Assembly (NCBI GenBank): GCA_023229685.1
Contig: JALNYT010000013.1
Span: forward strand, 1-53,439
Direction: 5' to 3'
Length of the DNA: 53,439 nucleotides
Source: Sulfuritalea sp.
GTDB taxonomy: Bacteria > Pseudomonadota > Gammaproteobacteria > Burkholderiales > Rhodocyclaceae
Part shown: piece after piece, positions 27,849 through 35,612 of the stretch
Position numbering within the stretch: position 1 is the stretch's first letter
Layout: each line of letters opens with the position of its first letter
Notes under the pieces: generated by a model
What the model was told of the DNA's origin: nothing
What the model saw: only the letters and a program-made list of their open reading frames with translations
Databases searched by the model: none
Made by a program: the position numbers and the translations under genes

Positions 27849-28646
27849 TTAGCAGCCCTTCCATTCCGGCTTGCGCTTCTGCATGAAGGCATCGATGCCT
27901 TCCGCCGCATCGGCTGCCATCATGTTGCAGGCCATGGTCTCCGAGGCCAGCTGATAGGCGCCGTCGAGGCCCATTTCGAGCTGCTTGTAGAACATCTGCT
28001 TGCCCATTCCAACGGCTAGCGCCGACTTGGCACAGATCGAGTCGGTGAGCTTCTTCACCTCGGCATCGAGCTGCTCCAGCGGCACCACCCGATTGATCAG
28101 GCCGCGCCGCTGCGCCTCGGCGGCATCGATGAAATCGCCGGTCAGCAGCATTTCCATCGCCTCCTTGCGGCCCATGGCGCGACCCAGCGCGACCGAGGGC
28201 GTGGAGCAGAAGAGGCCGACGTTGATGCCGGAAACCGCAAACCGCGCTCCCTCAGCCGCCACCGCCAGGTCGCACATGGCGACCAGTTGGCAACCGGCTG
28301 CCGTAGCAATCCCGTGAATCCGCGCGATCACCGGCTGCGGCATTTCGACAATAGTCATCATGACCTTGCCGCAAGCCTTGAACAGTTGCTGCATGTAGGC
28401 CTTGCTGTGGTTGGCGCGCATCTGCTTGAGGTCATGGCCGGCGCAGAAAGCCTTGCCGGCACCGGCTATGACCACGGCACGGACGGCCTTGTCCCTGGCG
28501 ATGCCATCGAGTGCGGCCTGCAACTCACTCAGCATTTCTTCCGAAAGCGAGTTGAACTGCGCCGGACGGTTGAGCGTCAGGGTCGTGACGCCATCCCTGT
28601 CTTCGCGCATCAGGATCGGTAATGTGGTTTCCCCGGGTGAATTCAT
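27849..28646 (-). CDS. Crotonase-fold protein, ECHDC3-like, lacking both catalytic Glu
   Basis: A 265-aa enoyl-CoA hydratase/isomerase-family protein. The oxyanion-hole segment AFCAGHDLKQM (66-76) is present. The two glutamates used by hydratases are replaced: GCELA is GCQLV (Gln120), and the second Glu position is Gly140 in FAVSGINVGLFCSTP. The FCSTPSVALGRAMGRKEAMEML stretch matches the ECHDC3-like group. It binds acyl-CoA, but classic hydration is unlikely. Thioesterase, isomerase or decarboxylase activity is possible. It sits between two acyl-activating enzymes. Confidence 0.85.
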   Translation of the reverse strand: MNSPGETTLPILMREDRDGVTTLTLNRPAQFNSLSEEMLSELQAALDGIARDKAVRAVVIAGAGKAFCAGHDLKQMRANHSKAYMQQLFKACGKVMMTIVEMPQPVIARIHGIATAAGCQLVAMCDLAVAAEGARFAVSGINVGLFCSTPSVALGRAMGRKEAMEMLLTGDFIDAAEAQRRGLINRVVPLEQLDAEVKKLTDSICAKSALAVGMGKQMFYKQLEMGLDGAYQLASETMACNMMAADAAEGIDAFMQKRKPEWKGC

Positions 28647-28811
28647 GGCGCTGTCTCCTTGCGGTGTTCGATGGGCTCATTTTGCCGCAGAGCGGCCCTG
28701 AAGTACCAATTTTTGCTCGCCCCTGCCCCACAGCGGCGAATCGCCGACGGCGACCAGAAATGTCGGGAGCGCCGCGGCGACGCGGGGCATCCAGATCATC
28801 GGTAGCGGAAC

Positions 28812-30449
28812 CTACTCGAAGGAAAGAGCCGACTTGGCCTTCTGGCGCAGCACGAATTTCTGGATCTTGCCGGTCGAGGTTTTCGGCAAGGCCTCGAAAA
28901 TGAAATGTTTGGGCACCTTGAAGCGCGCCATGCGCTGGCGGCAGAACTCCGTCAGTTCCTCGGCCGTCACGTCGGCGCCTTCACGCAACTCGATGAAGGC
29001 ACAGGGCACTTCGCCCCATTTCGCATCGGGCGTCGCCACCACCGCCGCGCCCATCACCGCCGGGTGGCGATACAGCGTGTCCTCGACCTCGATCGACGAA
29101 ATGTTCTCACCGCCGGAGATGATGACGTCCTTGCTGCGGTCCTTGATCTTGATGTAGCCGTCGGGCTGCATCACGGCCAGATCGCCGGTGTGATACCAGC
29201 CGCCATGAAACGCCTCCGCCGTTGCCGTCGGGTTCTTCAGGTAGCCCTTCATCACGATGTTGCCGCGGAACATGATTTCGCCCATGGTCTGGTCGTCCCA
29301 GGGCACCGGCTGCATGGTCTCGGGATCCATCACGGTGATGCCCTCCTGGCAGTGGTAGCGCACGCCCTGGCGGCCGTTGAGGCGCACCTGTTCGTCCAGC
29401 GGCAGATCCAGCCAGTCCTCGTGCTTGGCGCAGACGGCGGCCGGGCCGTAGGTTTCGGTCAGGCCATAGACATGGGTGATGTTGAAGCCGATCTGACCCA
29501 TGCCTTCGATCACCGCGGCCGGCGGCGGCGCGGCGGCGACCAGTGCCGAAACCTTGTGGTTGATGCCTTCGCGCCACGCTGCCGGCGCGCTGATCAGCAT
29601 CGAATGCACGATCGGGGCACCGCAGTAGTGGCTGACCTTGTGCTCGCGGATCGCATCGAGAATGAGCTTGGGATCGACGCGGCGCAGGCAGACGTTGGTG
29701 CCGGAATTGGCCGCCACGGTCCACGGGAAGCACCAGCCGTTGCAGTGGAACATCGGCAGAGTCCATAGATATACCGATTGCGGCGGCATGCCCCAGGAGA
29801 CAATGTTGGACAGGGCATTGAGATAGGCGCCGCGGTGGTGATACACGACGCCCTTGGGATTGCCGGTGGTGCCGGAGGTGTAGTTGAGCGATATCGCCTC
29901 CCACTCGTCTGCCGGCGTCTTCCACGCATAGTCGGGATGACCGCCGGCCAGCAAGGTTTCATAGTCGATGTTGCCGACACGCTCGCCGGGGCCGGTGTAC
30001 TCGGGATCATCGACATCGATGACGAGTATCTCGCGCCCCAGGTCGGCCAGGGCTTTCTTCACCATCGGCGAATACTCGCGGTCGGCGATCAGTACCTTGG
30101 CCTCGCCATGGTTGAGCATGAAGGCAATCGACTCGGCATCGAGTCGCGTGTTCAGCGTGTTGAGCACGGCGCCACACATCGGCACGCCGAAATGGCACTC
30201 GAACATCTCCGGCGTATTGTTGAGCATCGCCGCCACCGTATCGCCAGCACCGACTCCGTGCGCCGCCAGTGCGGACGCCAGGCGCCGGCTGCGCTCGTAC
30301 TCCTGGCCCCAGGTAAAGCGACGCTGGCCGTGGATCGTCGCCACCCGCTCGGGATAAATGTAAGCCGAACGCTCGATGAAGGTCAGCGGTGTCAGCGGTA
30401 CGTAGTTGGCCGGATTCTTGTCCAGTCCGGTGGCATAGGGATTGCTCAT
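28812..30449 (-). CDS. Acyl-CoA synthetase (AlkK/DmdB-like)
   Basis: A 545-aa AMP-forming ligase with P-loop YTSGTTGNPKG, the segment PMFHCNGWCFPWTVAANSGT, YGLTETYGPA and the C-terminal catalytic Lys region LPKTSTGKIQK. The sequence is typical of the medium/long-chain or methylmercaptopropionate acyl-CoA synthetase group. It lies 22 bases beyond the stop of the MCE-operon lipoprotein in the same direction, so imported fatty acids could be activated at once. The exact chain length is not readable. Confidence 0.9.
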   Translation of the reverse strand: MSNPYATGLDKNPANYVPLTPLTFIERSAYIYPERVATIHGQRRFTWGQEYERSRRLASALAAHGVGAGDTVAAMLNNTPEMFECHFGVPMCGAVLNTLNTRLDAESIAFMLNHGEAKVLIADREYSPMVKKALADLGREILVIDVDDPEYTGPGERVGNIDYETLLAGGHPDYAWKTPADEWEAISLNYTSGTTGNPKGVVYHHRGAYLNALSNIVSWGMPPQSVYLWTLPMFHCNGWCFPWTVAANSGTNVCLRRVDPKLILDAIREHKVSHYCGAPIVHSMLISAPAAWREGINHKVSALVAAAPPPAAVIEGMGQIGFNITHVYGLTETYGPAAVCAKHEDWLDLPLDEQVRLNGRQGVRYHCQEGITVMDPETMQPVPWDDQTMGEIMFRGNIVMKGYLKNPTATAEAFHGGWYHTGDLAVMQPDGYIKIKDRSKDVIISGGENISSIEVEDTLYRHPAVMGAAVVATPDAKWGEVPCAFIELREGADVTAEELTEFCRQRMARFKVPKHFIFEALPKTSTGKIQKFVLRQKAKSALSFE

Positions 30450-30471
30450 GGGGTTTCCCTCTCAGAGTGGG

Positions 30472-31092
30472 TTAGTAAGTACGGCAACGCTCGACGATAG
30501 CAGGCTTCTCGCGGCCTGCTGTTTCCAACCATGTTCCCAGATCGTCAGCCAGAGCCTGTACCGCATCGCGCGTTGCAGCCGCTCCACCTCCTGCAGTCGC
30601 GCTTGCCGCCGGTTTCTGGATCAGGAAAGTCCGCCTGGAAATCGTCTCTGCGCCGCGCAAGGGCGTCAACCGCGCGCGAACTTCGAGCACCTGTTTGCTG
30701 CCTTGCGGATCATCGTAGCGCTGCTCCAGTTCGTCGAGAACCAGTTGCAGGCGACAGCCGGCGCCGCCGAAGTCGGGCTGTCCGAACACGATCCGGCGCT
30801 TCAGAAAAGCTTCCAGCAATTCTGCGGGCGGTGCCGCCCAGCGGCTTTCGGCATAGCTGCGGCGGCTCAGGGGTTCTGCATAGACCAGACGAAAATGCAT
30901 GTCCGGCCCCGCGAGCCACGATGACGCCTGCACCTCGACCGTCGCCACAGGGACGCGCGACCCCGTCCACGACTCTGTCACCTTCGCCGCCAGACTGCCG
31001 AAGTCGTAGCGAACCACTTCGGCCGTTCGCACATTGCCGCCGCAGGCCGCCAGCAGCAAGCCTGCAAGAATTGAGACTGCTCGCTTCATCAT
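30472..31092 (-). CDS. ABC-type transport auxiliary lipoprotein (PqiC-like)
   Basis: A 206-aa lipoprotein. The lipobox LLAAC (Cys17) ends the signal peptide; the mature part has the FRLVYAEPLSRRSYAESRWAAPPAELLEAFL stretch characteristic of the auxiliary lipoproteins encoded with MCE transporters. It is probably anchored in the outer membrane and docks the MCE tunnel. The start overlaps the MlaD-like stop by four bases. Confidence 0.85.
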   Translation of the reverse strand: MMKRAVSILAGLLLAACGGNVRTAEVVRYDFGSLAAKVTESWTGSRVPVATVEVQASSWLAGPDMHFRLVYAEPLSRRSYAESRWAAPPAELLEAFLKRRIVFGQPDFGGAGCRLQLVLDELEQRYDDPQGSKQVLEVRARLTPLRGAETISRRTFLIQKPAASATAGGGAAATRDAVQALADDLGTWLETAGREKPAIVERCRTY

Positions 31093-32036
31093 CGTTCTCC
31101 TCCCTGTTTTACCGGGGCAGAAAATCCAGCCTCACCGGGCCCGGGCACTGCCGCGCCGCGGCCGAAAAGCAGCATCTGCGGGTTGCTTTCAAGGCCGTCG
31201 AGAACGCGCGACAGCTGCCGCGAATTGGTCGCCAACTCGCGCATCAAAGCATTGGCGCGCGGCAGCGTGACGGTCGTCAGCTCATCACCGGCCCCGCTTG
31301 CAAGCTGGTCGAAGCGGTGCGACAGGGCACTCATCGACTTGACCAATTCGCGTATTTCCGCGGTAAGCGGCGCGCTCTCTCCGGCTGTCTTTTCGACGTG
31401 CACCAGAATCTGCCGCAGGTTGCGCAGATTGCTCTCGGAAAGGGCTTCGCGCAGCGACGCCAGTATGGCAGGCATCTCGCGCAGGCCGTCCGACGCGGCA
31501 GCCACATTGTCCACTGCGCGCGAAAAATTCTGCACGTTCTTCTCATCCAGCACCTTGCCCAGCCGCAGGGAGGCCACGCTGATCTGGTCCACGATGTCGC
31601 CCGCCTTCTCACCCAGCGTGTCGAACAGCGTCGGCCGCAGGGCAATCCGCGGCGGTTCGCCGTCCTTCCCGACCAGCGGCTCGATTGAAGTGCCGTCATC
31701 CTCGATCTGCACATAGGCTAGGCCCGTAACACCCTGGTAGCCGAGTTGGGCAGTGCTTCCCTTGGTCAGCTTGAAGCGGCTGTCGACGTTGATGCGCACC
31801 AGGATCACCCGCGGATCGGCTGCGTCCGGCTCGATGGCTGACACCTTGCCGGCCCGAATGCCGCGATAGCGCACCTGCGCCTGGACGTTGAGTCCGGTCA
31901 CGTTGCGCCGCGTTTCCAGAACATAGGTCGTGGTCGACTCGTCGCTCTGCCCCAGCCACCAGATGGCAACGGCGGAGGCAAGGCCCAGCAGGAGGGTGAA
32001 AATTCCGGCGGCCAGCGCGTGGGATCGGTTTTCCAT
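31089..32036 (-). CDS. MlaD/MCE-family substrate-binding protein
   Basis: A 315-aa protein with one N-terminal membrane anchor (residues 10-29), then one MCE domain (~40-120, with RNVTGLNVQAQVRYRGIRAGKV and TKGSTAQLGYQGVTGLAYV) and a long helical tail rich in heptad-like leucines. Such tails form the channel that carries lipids across the periplasm. One MCE domain and a long coil make it closer to the PqiB/LetB-accessory or Mce-like type than to short E. coli MlaD. Confidence 0.9.
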   Translation of the reverse strand: MENRSHALAAGIFTLLLGLASAVAIWWLGQSDESTTTYVLETRRNVTGLNVQAQVRYRGIRAGKVSAIEPDAADPRVILVRINVDSRFKLTKGSTAQLGYQGVTGLAYVQIEDDGTSIEPLVGKDGEPPRIALRPTLFDTLGEKAGDIVDQISVASLRLGKVLDEKNVQNFSRAVDNVAAASDGLREMPAILASLREALSESNLRNLRQILVHVEKTAGESAPLTAEIRELVKSMSALSHRFDQLASGAGDELTTVTLPRANALMRELATNSRQLSRVLDGLESNPQMLLFGRGAAVPGPGEAGFSAPVKQGGER

Positions 32037-32048
32037 GGTTCGGCGCTT

Positions 32049-32834
32049 TCAGTGTGGCGCGGCCGCGAGCCCTGAATTCTGCAGGGCCCGCACGCTGCGC
32101 TCGGAAAGGAAGAAGTTGCGAATAAAAGGGTGGTCAATCTGCATGATTTCCTCTGTCGTGCCATAGGCCAGGATGCGCTGCTCGGCGAGCACCGCGACGC
32201 GGGTGGAGAGTGCCGCCAGTGTATCGAGGTCATGCGTGACCAGCATGACGGTGAGGCCCAGTTCCTGGCCCAGCATGCGGATCAGGCGCACGAAACTGTC
32301 GGAACGGTCCGGATCGAGGCCGGCGGTCGGCTCGTCGAGCAGCAGCAGTTCCGGCTCGAGCGCCAGTGCGCGCGCCAGTGCGACGCGCTTGATCATGCCG
32401 CCGGAAAGCTCGGCCGGCATCAGCTTGCCGTGGCGCGGCAGCAGTTCGACCATGGACAGCTTGAGCATCACCAGGTCGTGAATGGCTTCCTCGTCGTAGC
32501 GGTTCAGTTCGCGCAGGGGGAATGCGATGTTGTCGAACACGTTGAACGCCGAAAACAGCGCACCCTGCTGAAACAGCACGCCGAAGCGCTGCCGCAACTC
32601 GCGTTCGCGGGCAACGCCGCCGCCAAACAAGGGCTCGCCGAAAATTTCGATGCTGCCGCTGGCAGGCAGGAGCAAGCCGACCACCATGCGCAGCAGCGTG
32701 GTCTTGCCACTGCCGGAACCGCCCACCAGCGAAACCAGTTCGCCGCGCTCGATATCGAGGTCGAGCCCCTTGTGAATCCACACCTCACCGAAGCGGGTGG
32801 ACAGATCACGAATGCGGATGACGGGCGTTGTCAT
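32049..32834 (-). CDS. MlaF-like ABC ATPase
   Basis: A 261-aa ATPase from the ATG at 32834. Walker A is GGSGSGKTT (38-46), the signature LSGGMIKRVALARAL and Walker B LLLLDEPTAGLDP, all typical of MlaF. It powers the MCE transporter from the cytoplasmic face. It follows the permease gene after 10 bases. An open extension to 32891 falls inside the permease gene and is unlikely. Confidence 0.92.
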   Translation of the reverse strand: MTTPVIRIRDLSTRFGEVWIHKGLDLDIERGELVSLVGGSGSGKTTLLRMVVGLLLPASGSIEIFGEPLFGGGVARERELRQRFGVLFQQGALFSAFNVFDNIAFPLRELNRYDEEAIHDLVMLKLSMVELLPRHGKLMPAELSGGMIKRVALARALALEPELLLLDEPTAGLDPDRSDSFVRLIRMLGQELGLTVMLVTHDLDTLAALSTRVAVLAEQRILAYGTTEEIMQIDHPFIRNFFLSERSVRALQNSGLAAAPH

Positions 32835-32844
32835 GGCAGGGCTT

Positions 32845-33963
32845 TCATCCCGGCAGGCCGATGCTACGGGTGGCGACGGCAAACAGGGCATCGATCACGA
32901 TCACGACCGTGATTGCCGAAACCACCGAAGCCGTCGTGTTGCTCGACAGGCTTTCCGTGTTGGGTCGTACCCTGAGACCGAAGTGGCAGGCTATCAACGC
33001 AACGAACATGCCGAATACCGTTCCCTTGATCAGCCCGATCCACAGGTTGGCCGCTGGCACCACGCGCGGCAAGGTCTGGAAGAAGAACCCGTAGGAGATG
33101 TCAAGCTGCAACTGTGCCGAGAGCATGCCGCCGACCAGCGCTATCGCGGTGCTCCACAAGACCAGCAGGGGCATGGCGATGGTCAGCGCCACCACCTTGG
33201 GGAAAATCAGCCGCAATCCGCGCGGCACGCCCATCGTCGCCAGCGCGTCTATTTCCTCGGTGACGCGCATCACGCCAAGTTGCGCCGTCATCGCAGAACC
33301 GGAGCGCCCGGCAACCAGAATCGCGACCAGAACCGGTCCGAGCTCCCGGATAATGCCGAGGCCGATGATATTCACGATAAAAATATCCGCCCCGAACTGT
33401 TTGAGCTGAAGGGCCGACAGGTAGGAAAGCACGACGCCGATCAGAAAGCCGACCAGCGCGGTAACCGGCATCGCGCGTACCCCGCTCTTGTACAGGTTGG
33501 CCGAAATCTCCCGGCGCGGCAGATCGGCGGGGTTGCGCAGGACATGCGCCAGATCCAAGCCGAATTGACCCACCAGGGCTACAAAATCGACCAGATGGCG
33601 ACCAATGCCGATCACCACCGTGCCGAGGAACATCACGCCATGCAGGGGTGAAACCGGCACGATCGCCGCCCGCGGCTCGTGATCGGCGGTCTCAATGCGC
33701 TCAAAGACCCGCCAATGCTCCGGTTTGATCGACAACTGGAGCGGCAAGGCCCGACCCCAGGCGCGCCAAAGCAATATGGCGCCGGCGCTGTCAATCGCCT
33801 CAAGGTCGAGGCAGTCCCAGCTGCTGGTCGGATCGGCAACGCGACTCAGTTCGTCGGCCAGTCCCACAGCACGCCGCGAAGTGGTCGCCACCGTCCACCG
33901 CCCGGAGAGCCTGACAACGCGTCCGCCTTCGCGAACGATCACTTCAATGCGCGCGGCGGACAT
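32845..33963 (-). CDS. MlaE-like permease with N-terminal STAS-like domain
   Basis: A 372-aa protein. Residues 1-95 are a soluble STAS-like domain (WDCLDLEAIDSAGAILLWRAW), and the rest is a MlaE permease with IIRELGPVLVAILVAGRSGSAMTAQLGVMRVTEEIDALATMG. In E. coli the STAS protein MlaB is separate; here it is fused to the permease. It is the first gene of the MCE operon and probably of the longer lipid locus. Confidence 0.92.
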   Translation of the reverse strand: MSAARIEVIVREGGRVVRLSGRWTVATTSRRAVGLADELSRVADPTSSWDCLDLEAIDSAGAILLWRAWGRALPLQLSIKPEHWRVFERIETADHEPRAAIVPVSPLHGVMFLGTVVIGIGRHLVDFVALVGQFGLDLAHVLRNPADLPRREISANLYKSGVRAMPVTALVGFLIGVVLSYLSALQLKQFGADIFIVNIIGLGIIRELGPVLVAILVAGRSGSAMTAQLGVMRVTEEIDALATMGVPRGLRLIFPKVVALTIAMPLLVLWSTAIALVGGMLSAQLQLDISYGFFFQTLPRVVPAANLWIGLIKGTVFGMFVALIACHFGLRVRPNTESLSSNTTASVVSAITVVIVIDALFAVATRSIGLPG

Positions 33964-34030
33964 CGGGCAGATGCTTGCGTTGGGGGGATGAGATGAGCCT
34001 GATTATAGCCACGCCTCATGTCCCGCGATA

Positions 34031-35515
34031 TCAGGCGTCGCGCTGAATCCGAAGTTCGCTGCCAATGCCGGCCCATTGCTGTGCTTCATCCTCCAGCGTC
34101 GCGGCAGTGAGCGGCAATGCCTCCAGCCCCGAATCATCCAGCTTCAGCTGAAATCCGTTGCGGGTGGCTTCGATGGCAAGCGGCGGCAAGGGCTGGTCAT
34201 CGCGCGAGCGATGCAGCAAGACAGCCACCCGCAGACAAAGAATCAGTGTCCATTGCGGAGCTTCTCCGCGCAAGGGCTGGGCCCGCTCCAACTTGCCCCG
34301 ATGCGCCAGCACCAGCCGCGAGAGACGCGTCTGATCGCGCCGCGAAAACCCCGGCATGTCGGCATTGGCAAGGATGTAGGCACTGTGCTTGTGATAGCTC
34401 GAGTGCGCGACGGAAATTCCGACCTCGTGCAGACGGGCGGCCCAGACCAGGAATTGCGCGTCCGGATGCTCCGCCTCCCGGTTAGCCGGGACCATCTGAT
34501 TGAACAGGCCGAGAGCAGTCTGAGTGACGCGCGCCGCCTGCTTCCGGTCCACTTCATAGCGCTGCATGAAGCGATTCACCGTAGCTTCGCGCAGATCGTC
34601 ATGGTGATAGCGACCAAGCTGGTCATACAGCACGCCAAGACGCAGGGCGCCTTCTGAAAAGGCCATCCGCTCCAGGCCGAACTCCTTGAATACGGCCGAC
34701 ATGATCGCCAGGCCGCCCGGCAGTACCGGAATCCGGTCGGCCCTCAGCCCCTGCAACTTCATGCGCGACGCCTCACCAGCGTGCAGGAGTTCGTCACGCA
34801 ACTTGTCCAGTCCGTCGCGGGTAAGGCCATGATCGGAGAAGCCGTTCAACTCGAGCAGATCGACAATCGCCTTGGCCGTGCCGGACGAGCCGATGGCCTC
34901 GTCCCAACCTGTCTCACGGTAGGCGTGGACGATGGTCTGCAACTCGCGGCGCGCCGCGAGTTCGGCTTCCTTGAAGGAACGCTTGTCGACGCGCCCTTCC
35001 GGAAAGAAGCGCAGGCTGTAGCTGACACAGCCCATGTAGAGCGATTCCAATTGAATCGGATCGATGTTCTGGCCGATGATGAATTCGGTCGAGCCGCCGC
35101 CGATATCGACGACCAACTGGCGCGTCTGCGGGTTGGCCAGGGTGTGGGCAACGCCGAGATAGATCAAACGCGCTTCTTCACGCCCGGCAATCACTTCGAT
35201 GGGGAAACCCAGGGCGGCCTCGGCCTTTTCCAGGAACTGCGAGGCATTCTTCGCCACGCGCAAGGTGTTGGTCGCGACCGCGCGCACAGCCCCTTGGTCG
35301 AAATCACGCAGGCGCTCGCCAAAACGCGACAGCGCCTCGACGCCGCGCTGCTGGGCCGCCGTGTCGAGCCGCTTGTCGGGGGTCAAACCCGCAGCCAGTC
35401 TTACCGACTCCTTGAGCCCGTCCAGAGGATAGATCTGGTTGGCCACAATCCGCCCCACCTGGAGGCGAAAGCTGTTGGAGCCGAGATCGACCGCAGCAAT
35501 CAGTTCGTAGGCCAT
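34031..35515 (-). CDS. ppx: Exopolyphosphatase (Ppx/GppA)
   Basis: A 494-aa protein with the actin-like fold motifs AAVDLGSNSFRLQVGRI at the N-terminus and VVDIGGGSTEFIIGQ near residue 140, then an HD-like helical domain (ARLHEVGISVAHSSYHKHSAYIL). It cleaves terminal phosphate from polyphosphate and may act on pppGpp. It is divergent from ppk1 with a 97-base shared control region. Confidence 0.94.
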   Translation of the reverse strand: MAYELIAAVDLGSNSFRLQVGRIVANQIYPLDGLKESVRLAAGLTPDKRLDTAAQQRGVEALSRFGERLRDFDQGAVRAVATNTLRVAKNASQFLEKAEAALGFPIEVIAGREEARLIYLGVAHTLANPQTRQLVVDIGGGSTEFIIGQNIDPIQLESLYMGCVSYSLRFFPEGRVDKRSFKEAELAARRELQTIVHAYRETGWDEAIGSSGTAKAIVDLLELNGFSDHGLTRDGLDKLRDELLHAGEASRMKLQGLRADRIPVLPGGLAIMSAVFKEFGLERMAFSEGALRLGVLYDQLGRYHHDDLREATVNRFMQRYEVDRKQAARVTQTALGLFNQMVPANREAEHPDAQFLVWAARLHEVGISVAHSSYHKHSAYILANADMPGFSRRDQTRLSRLVLAHRGKLERAQPLRGEAPQWTLILCLRVAVLLHRSRDDQPLPPLAIEATRNGFQLKLDDSGLEALPLTAATLEDEAQQWAGIGSELRIQRDA

Positions 35516-35549
35516 GGATTGATTCTACCTCCTGCTCCAGCTTTGATTC

Positions 35550-35578
35550 GTGTCATGATGTGGCAACAAAAGTGACAC
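35550..35578. promoter_or_regulatory. Candidate operator between ppx and ppk1
   Basis: GTGTCA (35550-35555) and TGACAC (35573-35578) form an inverted repeat with a 17-base spacer. On the minus strand TGTCACTTTTG is followed by TGCCAC, a degenerate match to tandem Pho-box half-sites (TGTCAT/C). PhoB control of polyphosphate genes is well known, but the match here is imperfect. Confidence 0.3.
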
Positions 35579-35612
35579 ATAATTATCCAATTCGAATCGT
35601 CTGAAAGACGTC

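Noticed and set aside
27831..27849. Possible fourth intergenic copy of the 23-bp repeat after the crotonase gene
   Set aside because: Only 12 consecutive bases match, too few to call a copy alone; mentioned only in support of the positional trend.
30531..31688. Plus-strand open frame of 385 codons opposite the lipoprotein and MlaD genes
   Set aside because: Antisense to two well supported genes that overlap by ATGA; no ribosome-binding site or domain.
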